Source: Syngnathus acus
Taxonomy: Eukaryota > Chordata > Actinopteri > Syngnathiformes > Syngnathidae
DNA: 64,000 nt
NCBI RefSeq assembly: GCF_901709675.1
Contig: NC_051097.1
Span: forward strand, 2,468,539 to 2,532,538
Direction of reading: 5' to 3'
The first letter of the stretch is position 1; the number at the start of each line of letters is the position of its first letter. Made by a program: the position numbers and the translations under genes. The notes under the pieces were generated by a model. The model searched no databases, had not been told where the DNA came from, and saw only the letters and a list, made by a program, of their open reading frames with translations. Below, piece after piece: positions 1 through 12,012 of the stretch.

Positions 1-41
1 GTCACTTTGAATTTACTGTTGTATTTATCCTGTCGCTTTAG

Positions 42-3000
42 GCAACTGCCTCAGTGAACTACCAACGACAATTCGCTCTCTGTGCAGTTTACGCACTCTA
101 GACGTGAGTGACAACCTCATCATCCAGATTCCCAAAACCTTTGCTTACATCCGCACCCTGGAGGTACGTGTCCATCTTGGAAATTCAGTTCACACGATTG
201 CGTAAAGAAGCAACAAAACAAAGCGAGTGTGTGTGTTGTGTGTGTCTGTGCGTACACGTGCTGTGACAGAATCTCATACTGGATGCAGCTACAATGACCT
301 TTCCTCCTGCATCTGTGTGTGGGGAAGGTACAGCGAGCATCCAGCACTTCCTGTGCTCTGGTGAGTACCGTAATTTTCGGACTATAAGTCGTGTTTTTTT
401 CCATGGTTTGGATGGGGGGGCGACTTATAATAAGGAGCGACTTATGTGTTTTTTTTTCAAAAAGTTTCAAAAAGAAATTGAAACCGCGATGTAGCAAGGG
501 ATTACTGTAATTTGAATTTCAAGTGACGTCAGCAGCGCGACGCGGCGCGGCGGTTGTTTACAAAAAGGACAAAGATTGATCACGGGATGACGAAGATGAC
601 GAAGGGCCCCACGTACTACCGGCATCATTAGCGGCTTTGTTTCTAAGTGACACTGAGGACGAAGAGTTTGAAGGATTTAAGGATTTGGAGTGACACAGAA
701 GGTTTGAAAAACTATTATGGCTTTTACGCACGCTCGGTCCTACTCTACGGAGCTCTTTCACCTCCGAGGATAGAAGTCGGGGGTCGGCGCTCGGCCAAGT
801 GGCTGTCCGGGGACGGTGGATGGGGCTCGGTCATGGCTTTTACGCACGCCCGGTCCTATTCTATGGATCTCTCTTCCACCTCCGTGGCTGGAAGTCCACG
901 CCGCCACACGCCTGGAAGTTTGTTAAATAAAGAGCCGTTTACCAAACCCACGTCTTTCCTTGTACTTTGTTAACGCTACAATATAGTTATATACTAGATC
1001 TGTGGAATAATGACGAGGCTGACGTCAGGGCGCACGCGCGGCGTTGTTGACAAAGGACAAGGAATTCGATCGATGGATTTAATGATTTAGAGTGCACAGA
1101 TGGTTTGATAATATTATTGCTTATATAATAGTTATTTGATATCTAATTTATATATCGTTATATGGGCCTGTGGAATATTTTGAAGTGCAAGCGCCGTCAG
1201 CGGCGCGCACCCATTGTTGACAAATGGACAATCGATGGATTTAATGAATTGGAGTGACACAGATGGTTTTATAAACGTGTTATTTATGTAACAGTTTTTT
1301 AAAATAACTGAATGTTACGTCAGGCCCGTTCTCAGCTCTTCGTTTGTGTTTGTCACGTTAGCATACCTATCGTTTAGCCTGTTGTTGCTCGTTCATGTCT
1401 GTTCTTGGTGTTGGATTTTGTCGAATACATTTCCCCCCAAAATGCGACTTATGCTCCGGAGCGACTTATATATGTTTTTTTTCACATTATTGTGCACTTT
1501 ATGGCTAATGCGACCTATATTCCGGAGCGACTTTTAGTCCGAAAATTACGGTATGTGTTTAGTAACTACCAAATAGTATAGAATTACTACACATTTTGCT
1601 TTGTTTTTCTCTCTGTACCTCGCATCCAAATCTTAAATAATAAATAAATAAATAAATACGTACGTATGTACATACATATGTACATACTACATATGAACAT
1701 AGTACATATGTACATACATACGTACATGTGTGTGTGTGTGCGTGTGTATACAGTGCCTTGCGAAAGTATTCGGCCCCCTTGAACTTTTCAACATTTCGCC
1801 ACATTTCAGGCTTCAAACATAAAGATATAAAATTTTAATTTTTTGTCAAGAATCAACAAGTGGGACACAATCGTGAAGTGGAAGGAAATTTATTGGATAA
1901 TTTAAACTTTTTTAACAAATAAAAAACTGAAAAGTGGGGCGTGCAATATGATTCGGCCCCTTTACTTTCAGTGCAGCAAACTCACTCCAGAAGTTCAGTG
2001 AGGATCTTTGAATGATCCAATGTTGTCCTAAATGACTGATGATGATAAATAGAATGCTCCTGTGTGTAATCAAGTCTCCGTATAAATGCACCTGCTCTTT
2101 GATAGTCTCAGGGTTCTGTTTAAAGCGCAGAGAGAACCATGAAGACAAAGGAACACACCAGGCAGGTCCGAGATACTGTTGTGGAGAAGTTTAAAGCCGG
2201 ATTTGGATACAAAAAGATTTCCCAAGCTTTAAACATCTCAAGGAGCACTGTGCAAGCAATTGTATTGCAATGGAAGGAGTATCAGACCACTGCAAATCTA
2301 CCAAGATCCGGCCGTCCCTCCAAACTTTCATCTCAAACAAGGAGAAGACTGATCAGAGATGCAGCCAAGAGGCCCATGATCACTCTGGATGAACTGCAGA
2401 TAACTACAGCTGAGGTGGGAGAGTCTGTCCATAGGACAACAATCAGTCGTGCACTGCACAAATCTGGCCTTTATGGAAGAGTGGCAAGAAGAAAGCCATT
2501 TCTCAAAGATATCCATAAAAAGTCGCGTTTAAAGTTTGCCACAAGCCACCTGGGAGACACACCAAACATGTGGAAGAAGGTGCTCTGGTCAGATGAAACC
2601 AAAATCCAACTTTTTGGCCACAATGCAAAACGATATGTTTGGCGTAAAAGCAACACAGCTCATCACCCTGAACACACCATCCCCACTGTCAAACATGGTG
2701 GTGGCAGCATCATGGTTTGGGCCTGCTTTTCTTCAGCAGGGACAGGGAAGATGGCTAAAATTGATGGGAAGATGGATGGAGCCAAATACAGGACCATTCT
2801 GGAAGAAAACCGGTTGGAGTCTGCAAAAGACCTGAGACTGGGACGGAGATTTATCTTCCAACAGGACAATGATCCAAAACATAAAGCCAAATCTACAATG
2901 GAATGGTTCACAAATAGACGTATCCAGGTGTTAGAATGGCCAAGTCAAAGTCCAGACCTGAATCCAATCGAGAATCTGTGGAAAGAGCTGAAGACTGCTG

Positions 3001-6000
3001 TTCACAAACGCTCTCCATCCAACCTCACTGAGTTCGAGCTGTTTTGCAAGGAAGAATGGGCAAGAATTCCAGTCTCTCGGTGTGCAAAACTGATAGAGAC
3101 ATACCCCAAGCGACTTGCAGCTGTAATTGCAGCAAAAGGGTGGCGCTACAAAGTATTAGCGCAAGGGGGCCGAATAATATTGCACGCCCCACTTTTCAGT
3201 TTTTTATTTGTTAAAAAAGTTTAAATTATCCAATAAATTTCGTTCCACTTCACGATTGTGTCCCACTTGTTGTTGATTCTTGACAAAAAATTAAAATTTT
3301 ATATCTTTATGTTTGAAGCCTGAAATGTGGCGAAATGTTGAAAAGTTCGAGGGGGCCGAATACTTTCGCAAGGCACTGTGTGTGTGCAAGGCACTGAAAC
3401 AAAGCTGTAGCTACACACACACACACGCGTACTGTCTAATCTGTGACCATCAGCCTCTAAATCGTGTTTCTTTTGCAACAGATTTGCATCACACAGAAAC
3501 GCTGTGAAAATTGAAATAATCTGTTCCTGGACAAAACTGTTCCCATTTTAATACAATTTATTGGTATTACAGACATGTAATATTCAAGTATAATACTTGG
3601 TTAACCACTACTGGTATACCAACATAAATGTGACTATAATGTACAAGCATGTCATCTTGCAAATGTAGCTCACACACGTAACTTTGTAATTCTTAATTGT
3701 CGCACAATCGTAAAAAGAAATTAACCACATGGAGTCAACTCGTTCTCTCACTTTTGTTAACTTAAGACAAAAGAATTGTGCCTCAATTTTTTTGTGTGTG
3801 AAAATTTTGGTCAAATTCCAAATTGTGTTTATGTCAATGTTGATAGAATTTCCTGAGGTTTCATTCCAAATCTATCTTTTTAATCAGAGCTAGGCGAGGA
3901 GTACTGCCCTCCATCCCAGTATCTTCTCCCTGTTCTGGAAAGTGACGGTGGTAAACAAAACTCTGACTGTGTGGATGCTTTGGATGAGGCCTGGCAGGTA
4001 GTAAATTTCATTACACTGTATATTAATGGTGTCGAAGCATATCGCGTTCACTTGCCACATTAAATGTTTCTTCACTTTTTGTTACAGAATAAATTCAGTG
4101 ACTATGAGAAGAGAAAGGTATGTCTTCAATTTAAAGGTTTCATCCAAGGTTTCTTGCTGATTGAAGTTAAACTGAAACAAAGCTGTAGCTATAATTAAGT
4201 AGTGGTATATATACATACTAGATCATTTTATAGTACCATTTACACTGTAATTCAATGTAATTGGAAAACAAAAAGAAATAAAGCAGCAACATTAAGATTT
4301 ATTTTTTAAATCGTGTAGCAAAATGTTTTTTGCATCGTTAAGAAAATTATTCATTCTCCCGTTTTCTCAGATTCAAAAGCAAGAGGAAAAACTGGCCATA
4401 GAGCGACACAGAGAGGAGAAACAAAATGAACACACCCAGCTTCTACTCATGAACACCACTCGTAAAGTAAATATTCTCAACTCAGTCCGACAGGTACGTT
4501 GTTCCCAAACGCAGTAAGTGCAGTTATTCCTATTCTTTTCTCTTCCCGTACACTTGGAACATTCTATGACAGGTCAACATTTGTTTTTGACTCTTGCTCA
4601 TCTTTGGAATATACGAGTAGTCAAATCATGAATTGCTATCAGAAACCAAAAAGTAATGAAATTTACCTGCTCACTTTTGGACTTATGTTTAGGAGCAGGA
4701 GCGTTTGGAGCAGGGGTTCTCCCAGCAGCAGCGAGCCCAGGATTCTGAGAGGTTACTGTTGTTAGAAAAAGTGAAACACGCTGAAAATGACATCAGCAGT
4801 CGCATCAGTAACATGCTGTTAGATGACAACAGGTAGTACATGAAAGCAGCGTGTGGATGTGTGTCACATGAAAGCTACTTGTAGCCACTTGAGAACTTCA
4901 TGTTTTGACCTCTGCAGGCAGAAAAAGAGTGCTGAGTTTCTCCAAGCCATGGAAGAAGATCGGTGAGTGGAAGACAATCATTCAGTTCTATCGCTGCAAA
5001 ATTTGTAATTCAAGAATTTAGTAAGGACTGTAGTGAAATTCAAGCAATGTTCATGGATTAACTTTCCTCCCAGGATTAATAAAGTATACTGTATTGTATG
5101 TTTAATGAATATTTTACAACCTTTTATTTGGTTGTTTAAATCAAATCAGTGGGTACATTTTACTGATTGTTTGTCTGACAGGATCCGTATGGAACATCTG
5201 ACTGCCATCACACAGGAAGAAGCCAACTCTCTGAGAAAGAGAGAGGTGGCCAGTATGTCACCTTTTACTCTCCACTTACAGTAGTTTGCCAAAAAATGCA
5301 AGGCAAATTATTATTCTCTTCTTTTTTCCGCAAATAACCTTAAACAGTATTACCGCGACAAGCTCCTCACCCGATCACTCTTTACGAAGCCAACAATACC
5401 ACGTCATCTGCAGAAGGCAGAGATGTAATACTGAGAACATTAAACCGGACACCCTCAATGTCTCGGCTGCACCTAGAAATTCTGTTCATAAAGGTTATGA
5501 ACAAAATCTGTGAAAACTTGACGGAGTTCAAGCCAATAAGGTTTTCTGTTTAGGTCTTCCAATTTGTTGTTATATGTATTGCGCTTCCCAAACACATCCC
5601 ATTTTATTTTGTTTTAAAAGTCATTCTTCTTTCTTTCCTTTCCTCTATATCACTTTTTAGCGGCCATGCAAAAAATGCTGACAGACAGCTGTGCTGTGAG
5701 CCTCCTTCAAGAAGCCAGCGACTATCGTCGAAAGAGCTTGATGTCTGAGACCTACAGAAGGTTTAAAATGCACACAGACGCACAAATAATATTGCAATGT
5801 GTTGTAATTGACCAAATGTCTTTCCTATTAGTATGGAGAATCTGGAGAAGAAGTTTGATAAGATGCTGTCCATCCAAGTTCTGGATAAATCTAAAGCCAT
5901 TGCCCAGATCCTACAGGAGGTATAAGTCTTCAGTGACCATATAACAGTTGTTTATATTATAAATGACTGATGTCATCCATCATTTAATTAAATAATTAAA

Positions 6001-9000
6001 CAGAACAGAAATCTTTTAAATGCAGTGAACACTCATGACTTTGCAGGAGGAGATGCAGAAAGCAGCGTTTCAAGCACTTCAGCTGCAGAAAGATTCTGTC
6101 CATGGTTATATCCGCAACCAGGTCTGTAATGTATGGAGAGATGCAGATGGGTGGAGTCAGGGTCAAACTTCCCCTTGGTTCTTATCTGTTTTGATACATA
6201 GTTTACGGACAGGTGTATCTCAAATGCTTAAGGCTCTTTTTCCTTTAAAATATTTCAATTTCAAAGATGAGTATAGCCCTTCCCAAGGATCTGGGTTGAG
6301 TCTTTAGTGGCGCTTATTACAGAACTGTCCAGTCCTTGGTCCATTTCATCCTGCAGACTTTCTTTTGTGCTGCTTGGTCAGTCAAATGTCACCACTTGCT
6401 TACATCCCAACATGGCTTTTTAAACACTGCTTTAATTCGATTTTTATTTTTTATTTTTTTATTATTGTTTGTCTGATAAATTAATCACCTTTGTAGGGGG
6501 CCTCGACATACCTAAAAACTCAACAATTCTTGCAAGCATGTGGATTCTTGAGAAGATGTTAGTAATTTTGGGGTCCCAAATAGGACCCCCCCCAAATCTT
6601 ATTCGGTGGCATTACTTAAAAACGTCAAAGTAAAATTTATTGGGATGATGATGATGTCGAGCATGAATTCTCAAGGACTGTTCGAAATTAATTGGTTAGT
6701 TTGTTTTGAAGCATCGACTTTGGGTGAATTGCAGAGTTTGTACTTGGTCAAACTCCTACTAAGGAGGCCAATTTAATATATTAACCCCTGTAGCTAAAAA
6801 CACATTTCATTAAATCATCATGGTTGTTCATCCTAACCTTTGCTGTCCACAGCATGCTGCTTCTCCCTGCTCAGTTCATGTTGCCTTTTCACTGTTCCAG
6901 ATCAAGCTTATTGAGGGTGAATTATTGCAGCTGACAAAACTTGAAGTTAAAAGACGCAATCTGGATGCTGAGACTCTGCAGGTAGGTGTCACTCCCCTCA
7001 TTTTAATTTGCTCGCACTCATTTACTTTATTTTTGACGACTGAATGGGGCTGTTTTATTGCATGATTTGCTACCTTGGTTACAATACTACATATTCCGAA
7101 TTAAGTGAGATAATATTATCAGCACTACATTGTCTTCCAAATGATTAAATGGACAGCATTGCTTTTGCTGTACAGTTTGTCCAAACAGTGCACACAATTC
7201 TGAAAAGTAACATTACCTTGCTGTATGTGCGACTTATACGAGTGGGTTCACAAATATTAAATATTACCAAATAATCCTTATCGGTCACCGTGGGTTGTTA
7301 AGTGACATACTTTAGTTGACTGGTTCTTTTATCACAGACAGAGTGTCTCTGATGAAGGCGAAAGTACACGCCGAAACATGTCAGGTAAATAAAACAACCT
7401 AAATCATTTGTCTGTGATAAAAGAACCAGTCAACTAATTTATAAGTGAAGACAAAATTAACTTAGTACAACTAAGTGACATATTGTTTAAGGTGGTATTG
7501 AGGTAGCTTATTTTATTCCTCGGACAAGGATGACTTTATCTTAAGGGCAACTACTTTATCCCTTATATTTCAAACTTGAAATACATGACATATGTATAGT
7601 ATGAACCAAACAAAATCCCAGTGAATATAACACCTTGGACTGGGCAATCATTTAAAGAGCTCACAATTTTTAATTCGGACCCTCTAATTGTGGAAGACGT
7701 TCTTTGTTTTGATTTTTAAGGCTTTTGTATCGGGACTGTCAACCGGTGGTTTGCGGCCCTTTAGTGATCCGTGGCGGTATTGCAGGTCGTCCATGAAATT
7801 GGAAATGGAAAATAATTGTAACATTTCTAAAAACAAAATTGATTTATTATTTAGACTTGATTTATTTTTCAGCTGATTTTGTAAATCATTTACTATCCAA
7901 ATTATGTCAAATGTAGCTGAGATTTCCAAAATAGACATACAGACAAATATCCTGTATAGGTCTATCCTCCTTCGGTGCAAAATGAAATAATATTCCGCCA
8001 AAGCTGTGGTCCCAGAGTTGTTTTTTGGTTGTAATGATGGTCCCTTGGACAAAAGCAGTCTAAAACCCCCTCTTTAGTTAATAAAATGTTTGAATGAATT
8101 ATGGCTGAACCAAAATTATTGTGCCTTGTCAATCTTGTGCGTGTGTCTGTTTATGCAGGAAGTGCTTGTGGACCAGCGGACAAGTCTTGGTGATTTGTTG
8201 CAACAACTGCTGAAACAGAAGCACCAGAGAGAGCAAGAACTACTGCAAGTTCTGGTGAGTAAACCGAACTCTGAGGTGCATTGTTTTCAAGACGCTATCA
8301 GTGGTTTGACAACCCCCCCCCCCCCCCCCCCCCATTTGCCCAGCTACAGTCTAACTCAATACAGTCAATTGTGGATATGCTGTGTAAATTCTAGTAGATT
8401 TGTACAAGTCTAAATTGTTCTGTATTTTTTTTTGATCCACAAGAATTGCTGAATTTAAACACCATTAAGCTTTGAATTCAAACAAAAAAAATCGGGGAAA
8501 CTATAATCTATTAAGCCAGTGCTTCTCAATTATTTTCTGTTACGCCCCCCCCTAGCAAGAAGAAAACTATTCGCGCCCCCCACTCCCCACCGTGACTATC
8601 CATCTCTGCATAACATTTTATCCTTATTAACATTAAAGAAAAAAAGAAAGACATATGGTCAAACTTACAAAGAATAACTTTATCAAATCGTGTTTTAAGT
8701 CTGCAACAGAAAAGATTTTAAGTGCATCAATGCCTGAAATTAAGAATAAATAAATCCTTGTTTAAACTGTAAACATGTTTGACCAACTAATTGCACCATT
8801 GCAAAATTAAATCAAATCAATAAATAATATTTAATAATTATAATAACTAATAAACTACAAAAACTAAAAAAATAATAACTTATTTATATTCAGTTCAGCA
8901 ACATTAACTCAGGAGCACAATATATAAAACACTTGAACCTACAAAACAAGGTGAATTAAACAATTTGTGCTAACCAAGGCAAACCTGTTGTCTTGTAAGT

Positions 9001-12000
9001 CGTAAAATGTTGCACTGTCGCAAACGTGACAGAAGTAACAATGAGAGCGCCACTGCCGCCTACTGTAGTAAATGCGCAATTACACTTTATTCTAGCACTG
9101 CCAAAAAAAAAAAAAAAGCCTGTTCCCCAGGGTCACACGCGCCCTCCCAGGTATTGCACCGCGCCCCCCAAGGGGCCCCACTATTTGAGAAGCACTGTAT
9201 TAAGCTATGCAAAATTTGCGAGTTAGACCTGCTATAATTTCAGAATGTCCGAATATCACTCACACAAGGTTTTACCAACTTTTTTTTAGATTGAGAGCCA
9301 CTACCTGGCTACTGCTTCATGCGAAGGGCTACCACCAGTACTATTGAAACAACTAATTTGTTCAAATTACCTTTAATTATATGTTGTTATGAGATGTTAT
9401 TATTTCACTCAAAAAATATGACAATCATTTAACAAGGTAGGATGAGCTGAATATCCATTTTTAAAAACACAATTTTTTTAGATCCTGAAAGCATTTACAT
9501 TTTCAAGTGGTCACTTCTGCAACATCACAATGAAATCACATCCTATTATGATTAACTCAGCTATTTGTAGAACTGACTCACAGGCTACTTATGGTCCTTG
9601 GGGCACCCACCGTTAATTGATTTATCTAATATTCCTATTTCTTGAAATGGTGATTCGGGAACTTTTGTTAGCTGTAGGCTATAATCATCAAAATTATGAT
9701 AAAGTAAAAATCATGAAATATTTCAATTAGTTTAATATGTGTTTCGCTTTTGCATTGCACAATTGAATTTATCACAATATTACATTCTTATAGATAATTG
9801 TAGTGCTTGTCTAAAGCTAAAAATATTCAAATGTTATTACGAGGAAAAATTGTGTGACTTCATTTCATTTCATTGTAGAAGAATTGTGATATCATCTGAT
9901 GTGCATCAGTAGCATTTCCTTCTAATGACAGCACTAATCAGTTTTGGGTTTCTAGGCGGAAATGGAGCTGAAGGCAGAGTCCACCCAGCAAAACTACTGG
10001 ATGATTCAGTACCAGAGATTGCTAGATGCCAAGCCATTATCACTGCGAATGCAGGTACTGTGCCACACAGAACATATCTGATATGCTGGAGCATCGTGAA
10101 ACTTTTTTTTTTATGTGTTTTATGACAGGAAGCTGGTGTGGAAAAAGAGTTAGTAAATCTACTGTGCAAACTGTCGGCACAGCATTACTTGCCCATCATG
10201 GCTCACCATCGTGTGACTACCGAGGCCCTTCGCCACATGAACTCATCTGACCTCAAGAAGGTCTGTACTACTATTTAGAAATGGTGGATTTCTCCTTGAT
10301 ATGTGGTCCTAAAATACTGACTTTTTATGTGCTAATGCTGTATAGTTGCAAAGATAACAATAATTGAAATTTTAATTTTAGCATGGACACATTACTTGTG
10401 TTTGGCAGCGCATGTGTGCATTTGATATATTTAGGGTTGAGTAATTTTGAGTGCTGTTAATTTAGGGCAGGGATGGGCAACTGCATGCGGCCCTCAACCA
10501 CAGTTTGAGTCGCCCCTTGATTAATCTCCATGCCCAAAAAAAAAGTCCAAACAAATGAAGATGAACATTTATTTGTGAGTGCTGAACTGCAAGTCTGCAG
10601 CGGCCGACTTTAGTTTTTATTTGTAATATCACTATTCACCACTCGATGGCCATGGCTTAGTTTTGCGTACTGATACTGCGCTATCCTCCTGAGACTCAGA
10701 GAAAAAAAATGTTTTTTAATTATTATTGTTTTTTTATACACCACATAATTCTGAATGGTGAAAAAAAAAAAATCACTCCTTTTTTCTATCAATTTTTTCA
10801 AGGGGAAAATATATTCATATATATTACATTTGAAAATTGACAACTGTTATGATTTCTTGGCTCATAATCCTCCACCTTGTTTTTTGTAGCTCGGGATTAC
10901 TGAAGGTGGCATCCAAAAAGCTCTTCTGAACTGGGCTCAAGAACGCAAGCCTGAAGGTAAAACATGCATGCACACATATGTTATACACTGATTATAGTGA
11001 TAATAAAGGAATACTAGGGGAATTAATGTGTTCAATTTTTTTCCATGTTCCTAGTGTGTTTAAAACATGCCAGTCATCATATACTAATATAAAACTGATA
11101 TATGAATCGGATGCATTATTTATTATTATTATTATTAAATTCATTTTTGAATCTGTACATGCCTAATATATAATATACATTTCAAACAGTTGGATGTGAA
11201 CAGATTATTCCAGGTGTTTGTCTAAGTCACCTTAGTTTGTCTAAGTCTAAGTCTAAGTTTTCAGGGTCACAACAGAAATATCAGAGACTTCACAGATGCA
11301 CTTTGTCTATCTAGTTCCTGACTTTGTCAAACTTCATCTCATTTTGTTGGTACATTTGAGAGCAATTCATATTTGATGTGCAAAACCAAATCAAACAATT
11401 CGTTTTTAGCCCCACGGTGAGCGAGTCACGGATGATGTTTGTGAGGTGTAAGTGACTACCGTTGTGGTTCAACATTTAATATCCAACTTCTAAGGCAACA
11501 CACTGTCAGTAGATCCACTGTTTTGTTTTATGTTTTACTGATATTTGCACTCCATTCTTAGGTGCATGTAAGGTGGTGGAGCAGAGCGAAGAAGTTCCCG
11601 CTCCAGAGTCGTCTTCTTCCTTCTTTCCATCAGTTCCCAACACCTCCAGCACTATGATCCCAAGCCCGCCACTCACTCCGGGTACCCCCGTCACACCATC
11701 AGCCCCGAGCCCAGTGGAGGGACCAGGAGGCTCCGAATGTGTGGTCTGCATGGAGACAGGGGTAAAATGAATGAATGAATGAATGAATGAATGAATAAGT
11801 AAATAAATAAATAAATAAATAAATGCAAACCTGGATGACCTTTTGCACATGTTATCTAATGAATGATTGTTTTCTGTGCTTCTCCCCAGGCTCAAGTCAT
11901 ATTTCTGACATGCGGCCATGCTTGCTGTTGTCAGGTCTGTAGTGACGCCCTCCTAAACTGCCCACTGTGTCGAGGCACCATATCACAGCGCATACGGCTT

Positions 12001-12012
12001 TATCATAGTTAG
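42..12012 (+). CDS. lrsam1: LRSAM1 E3 ubiquitin ligase, 5' end outside window
   Basis: RING-type E3 ubiquitin ligase; the family is known to act in TSG101/ESCRT sorting and in autophagy of intracellular bacteria. Eighteen exons can be joined in one frame: 42-163, 270-360, 3888-3997, 4088-4117, 4371-4493, 4693-4832, 4918-4962, 5182-5252, 5661-5760, 5832-5919, 6047-6121, 6901-6981, 8159-8254, 9956-10054, 10129-10260, 10890-10956, 11562-11761 and 11890-12012. They encode about 596 residues; the human protein has 723, so roughly the first 125 residues lie to the left. The order seen is the end of the LRR block ([20 protein letters not shown]), a long Glu/Gln-rich coiled coil, a SAM domain (10129-10956), a Pro/Ser-rich linker with one PSAP motif (the TSG101-binding type), and a C-terminal RING with C-x2-C, CGH, C-x2-C and CPLC, ending in RLYHS. 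Exon borders follow GT-AG. The donor after 5252 (GTATGT) was preferred to one seven bases earlier because it restores the family sequence EVATAMQKML. Introns are loaded with transposons; none interrupts an exon. Confidence 0.95.
366..1553. mobile_element. long member of the TACCG...CGGTA family in lrsam1 intron
   Basis: The element begins TACCGTAATTTTCGGACTAT and ends with its inverse at 1553, with a TA at each edge. Short subterminal motifs of the type GCGACTTAT...CCGGAGCGACTTA recur at both ends. Interior bases 583-692 read as an acidic peptide tail ([16 protein letters not shown] then stop). A related tail occurs in the copy at 44102-44702, which suggests it derives from the C-terminus of the parent transposase. 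Superfamily not assigned. The left edge lies only five bases past the splice donor at 361. Confidence 0.75.
1751..3378 (+). mobile_element. Tc1/mariner transposon, apparently full length
   Basis: The element is 1628 bp, bounded by CAGTGCCTTGCGAAAGTATT and its inverse. Terminal inverted repeats of about 200 bp match closely (about 1751-1957 and 3166-3378), as in Tc1 elements of the long-TIR type. The left flank has the expected TA; the right flank reads TG in a GT microsatellite. It lies in the lrsam1 intron between exons 270-360 and 3888-3997, in the same orientation as the gene. Confidence 0.93.
2139..3224 (+). CDS. Tc1-like transposase, uninterrupted frame
   Basis: A DDE transposase that would cut out and reinsert its own element. 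The 361-residue frame is open throughout. It has an N-terminal helix-turn-helix ([18 protein letters not shown]), then GRP-type linker residues ([15 protein letters not shown]), the first Asp in [13 protein letters not shown], the second in [16 protein letters not shown], and the third acidic residue in [15 protein letters not shown]. The spacing from second Asp to Glu is that of the DD34E group. The family is usually about 340 residues; the last 20 or so here run into the right inverted repeat, so the original stop may have been slightly earlier. The start is the first ATG after the left repeat. Whether it is active cannot be judged, but no frameshift or stop is seen. Confidence 0.92.
   Translation: MKTKEHTRQVRDTVVEKFKAGFGYKKISQALNISRSTVQAIVLQWKEYQTTANLPRSGRPSKLSSQTRRRLIRDAAKRPMITLDELQITTAEVGESVHRTTISRALHKSGLYGRVARRKPFLKDIHKKSRLKFATSHLGDTPNMWKKVLWSDETKIQLFGHNAKRYVWRKSNTAHHPEHTIPTVKHGGGSIMVWACFSSAGTGKMAKIDGKMDGAKYRTILEENRLESAKDLRLGRRFIFQQDNDPKHKAKSTMEWFTNRRIQVLEWPSQSPDLNPIENLWKELKTAVHKRSPSNLTEFELFCKEEWARIPVSRCAKLIETYPKRLAAVIAAKGWRYKVLAQGGRIILHAPLFSFLFVKKV
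7312..7437. repeat. perfect 29-bp inverted repeat in lrsam1 intron
   Basis: The arms 7312-7340 and 7409-7437 are exact reverse complements, starting TTAGTTGACTGGTTC. The 68-base spacer carries a hammerhead-like core (separate entry). The layout recalls terminal repeats of Penelope-like retroelements, which are known to contain hammerhead motifs. No reverse transcriptase is seen nearby, so this would be an isolated terminus or a small non-autonomous unit. Confidence 0.85.
7344..7387 (+). ncRNA. hammerhead-ribozyme-like motif (type I, minimal)
   Basis: CTGATGA (7349-7355) is followed by a 4-bp stem II (7357-7360 with 7369-7372), GAAA (7373-7376), a two-base-pair stem III (A7376-U7381, C7377-G7380) and cleavage-site C7382. 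A weak stem I of five pairs, two of them wobbles, can form between 7344-7348 and 7383-7387. One extra A (7356) sits between the core and stem II, which departs from the consensus and may impair cleavage. Very short stem III is typical of hammerheads in Penelope-like elements. This is a hand fold only. Confidence 0.5.
8301..8333. repeat. poly-C tract
   Basis: About twenty consecutive C residues lie in the lrsam1 intron just after exon 8159-8254. It is a low-complexity run with no further feature. Confidence 0.8.
8517..9197. mobile_element. non-autonomous hAT-type element
   Basis: The 681-bp element is bounded by CAGTGCTTCTCAA and TTGAGAAGCACTG. It has a perfect 8-bp target duplication TATTAAGC (8509-8516 and 9198-9205), the hallmark of hAT insertion. 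No transposase frame is present. Its ends contain runs of GCGCCCCCC. It lies in a lrsam1 intron. Confidence 0.93.
11764..11823. repeat. (GAAT)n/(AAAT)n microsatellite
   Basis: Seven GAAT-type units pass into about seven AAAT units directly after the donor of lrsam1 exon 11562-11761. Confidence 0.95.

Noticed and set aside
9275-9610. Another hAT-like miniature (GGTTTTACCAACTTTTTT)
   Set aside because: No matching right end or target duplication was found.
10468-10560. Fragment CAGGGATGGGCAACTGCATG resembling a hAT end
   Set aside because: Only one end is present; too little to call an element.
11506-11919. 137-residue minus-strand frame over the lrsam1 RING exons
   Set aside because: It is antisense to confirmed exons and contains translated microsatellite (repeated IHSF-type residues).
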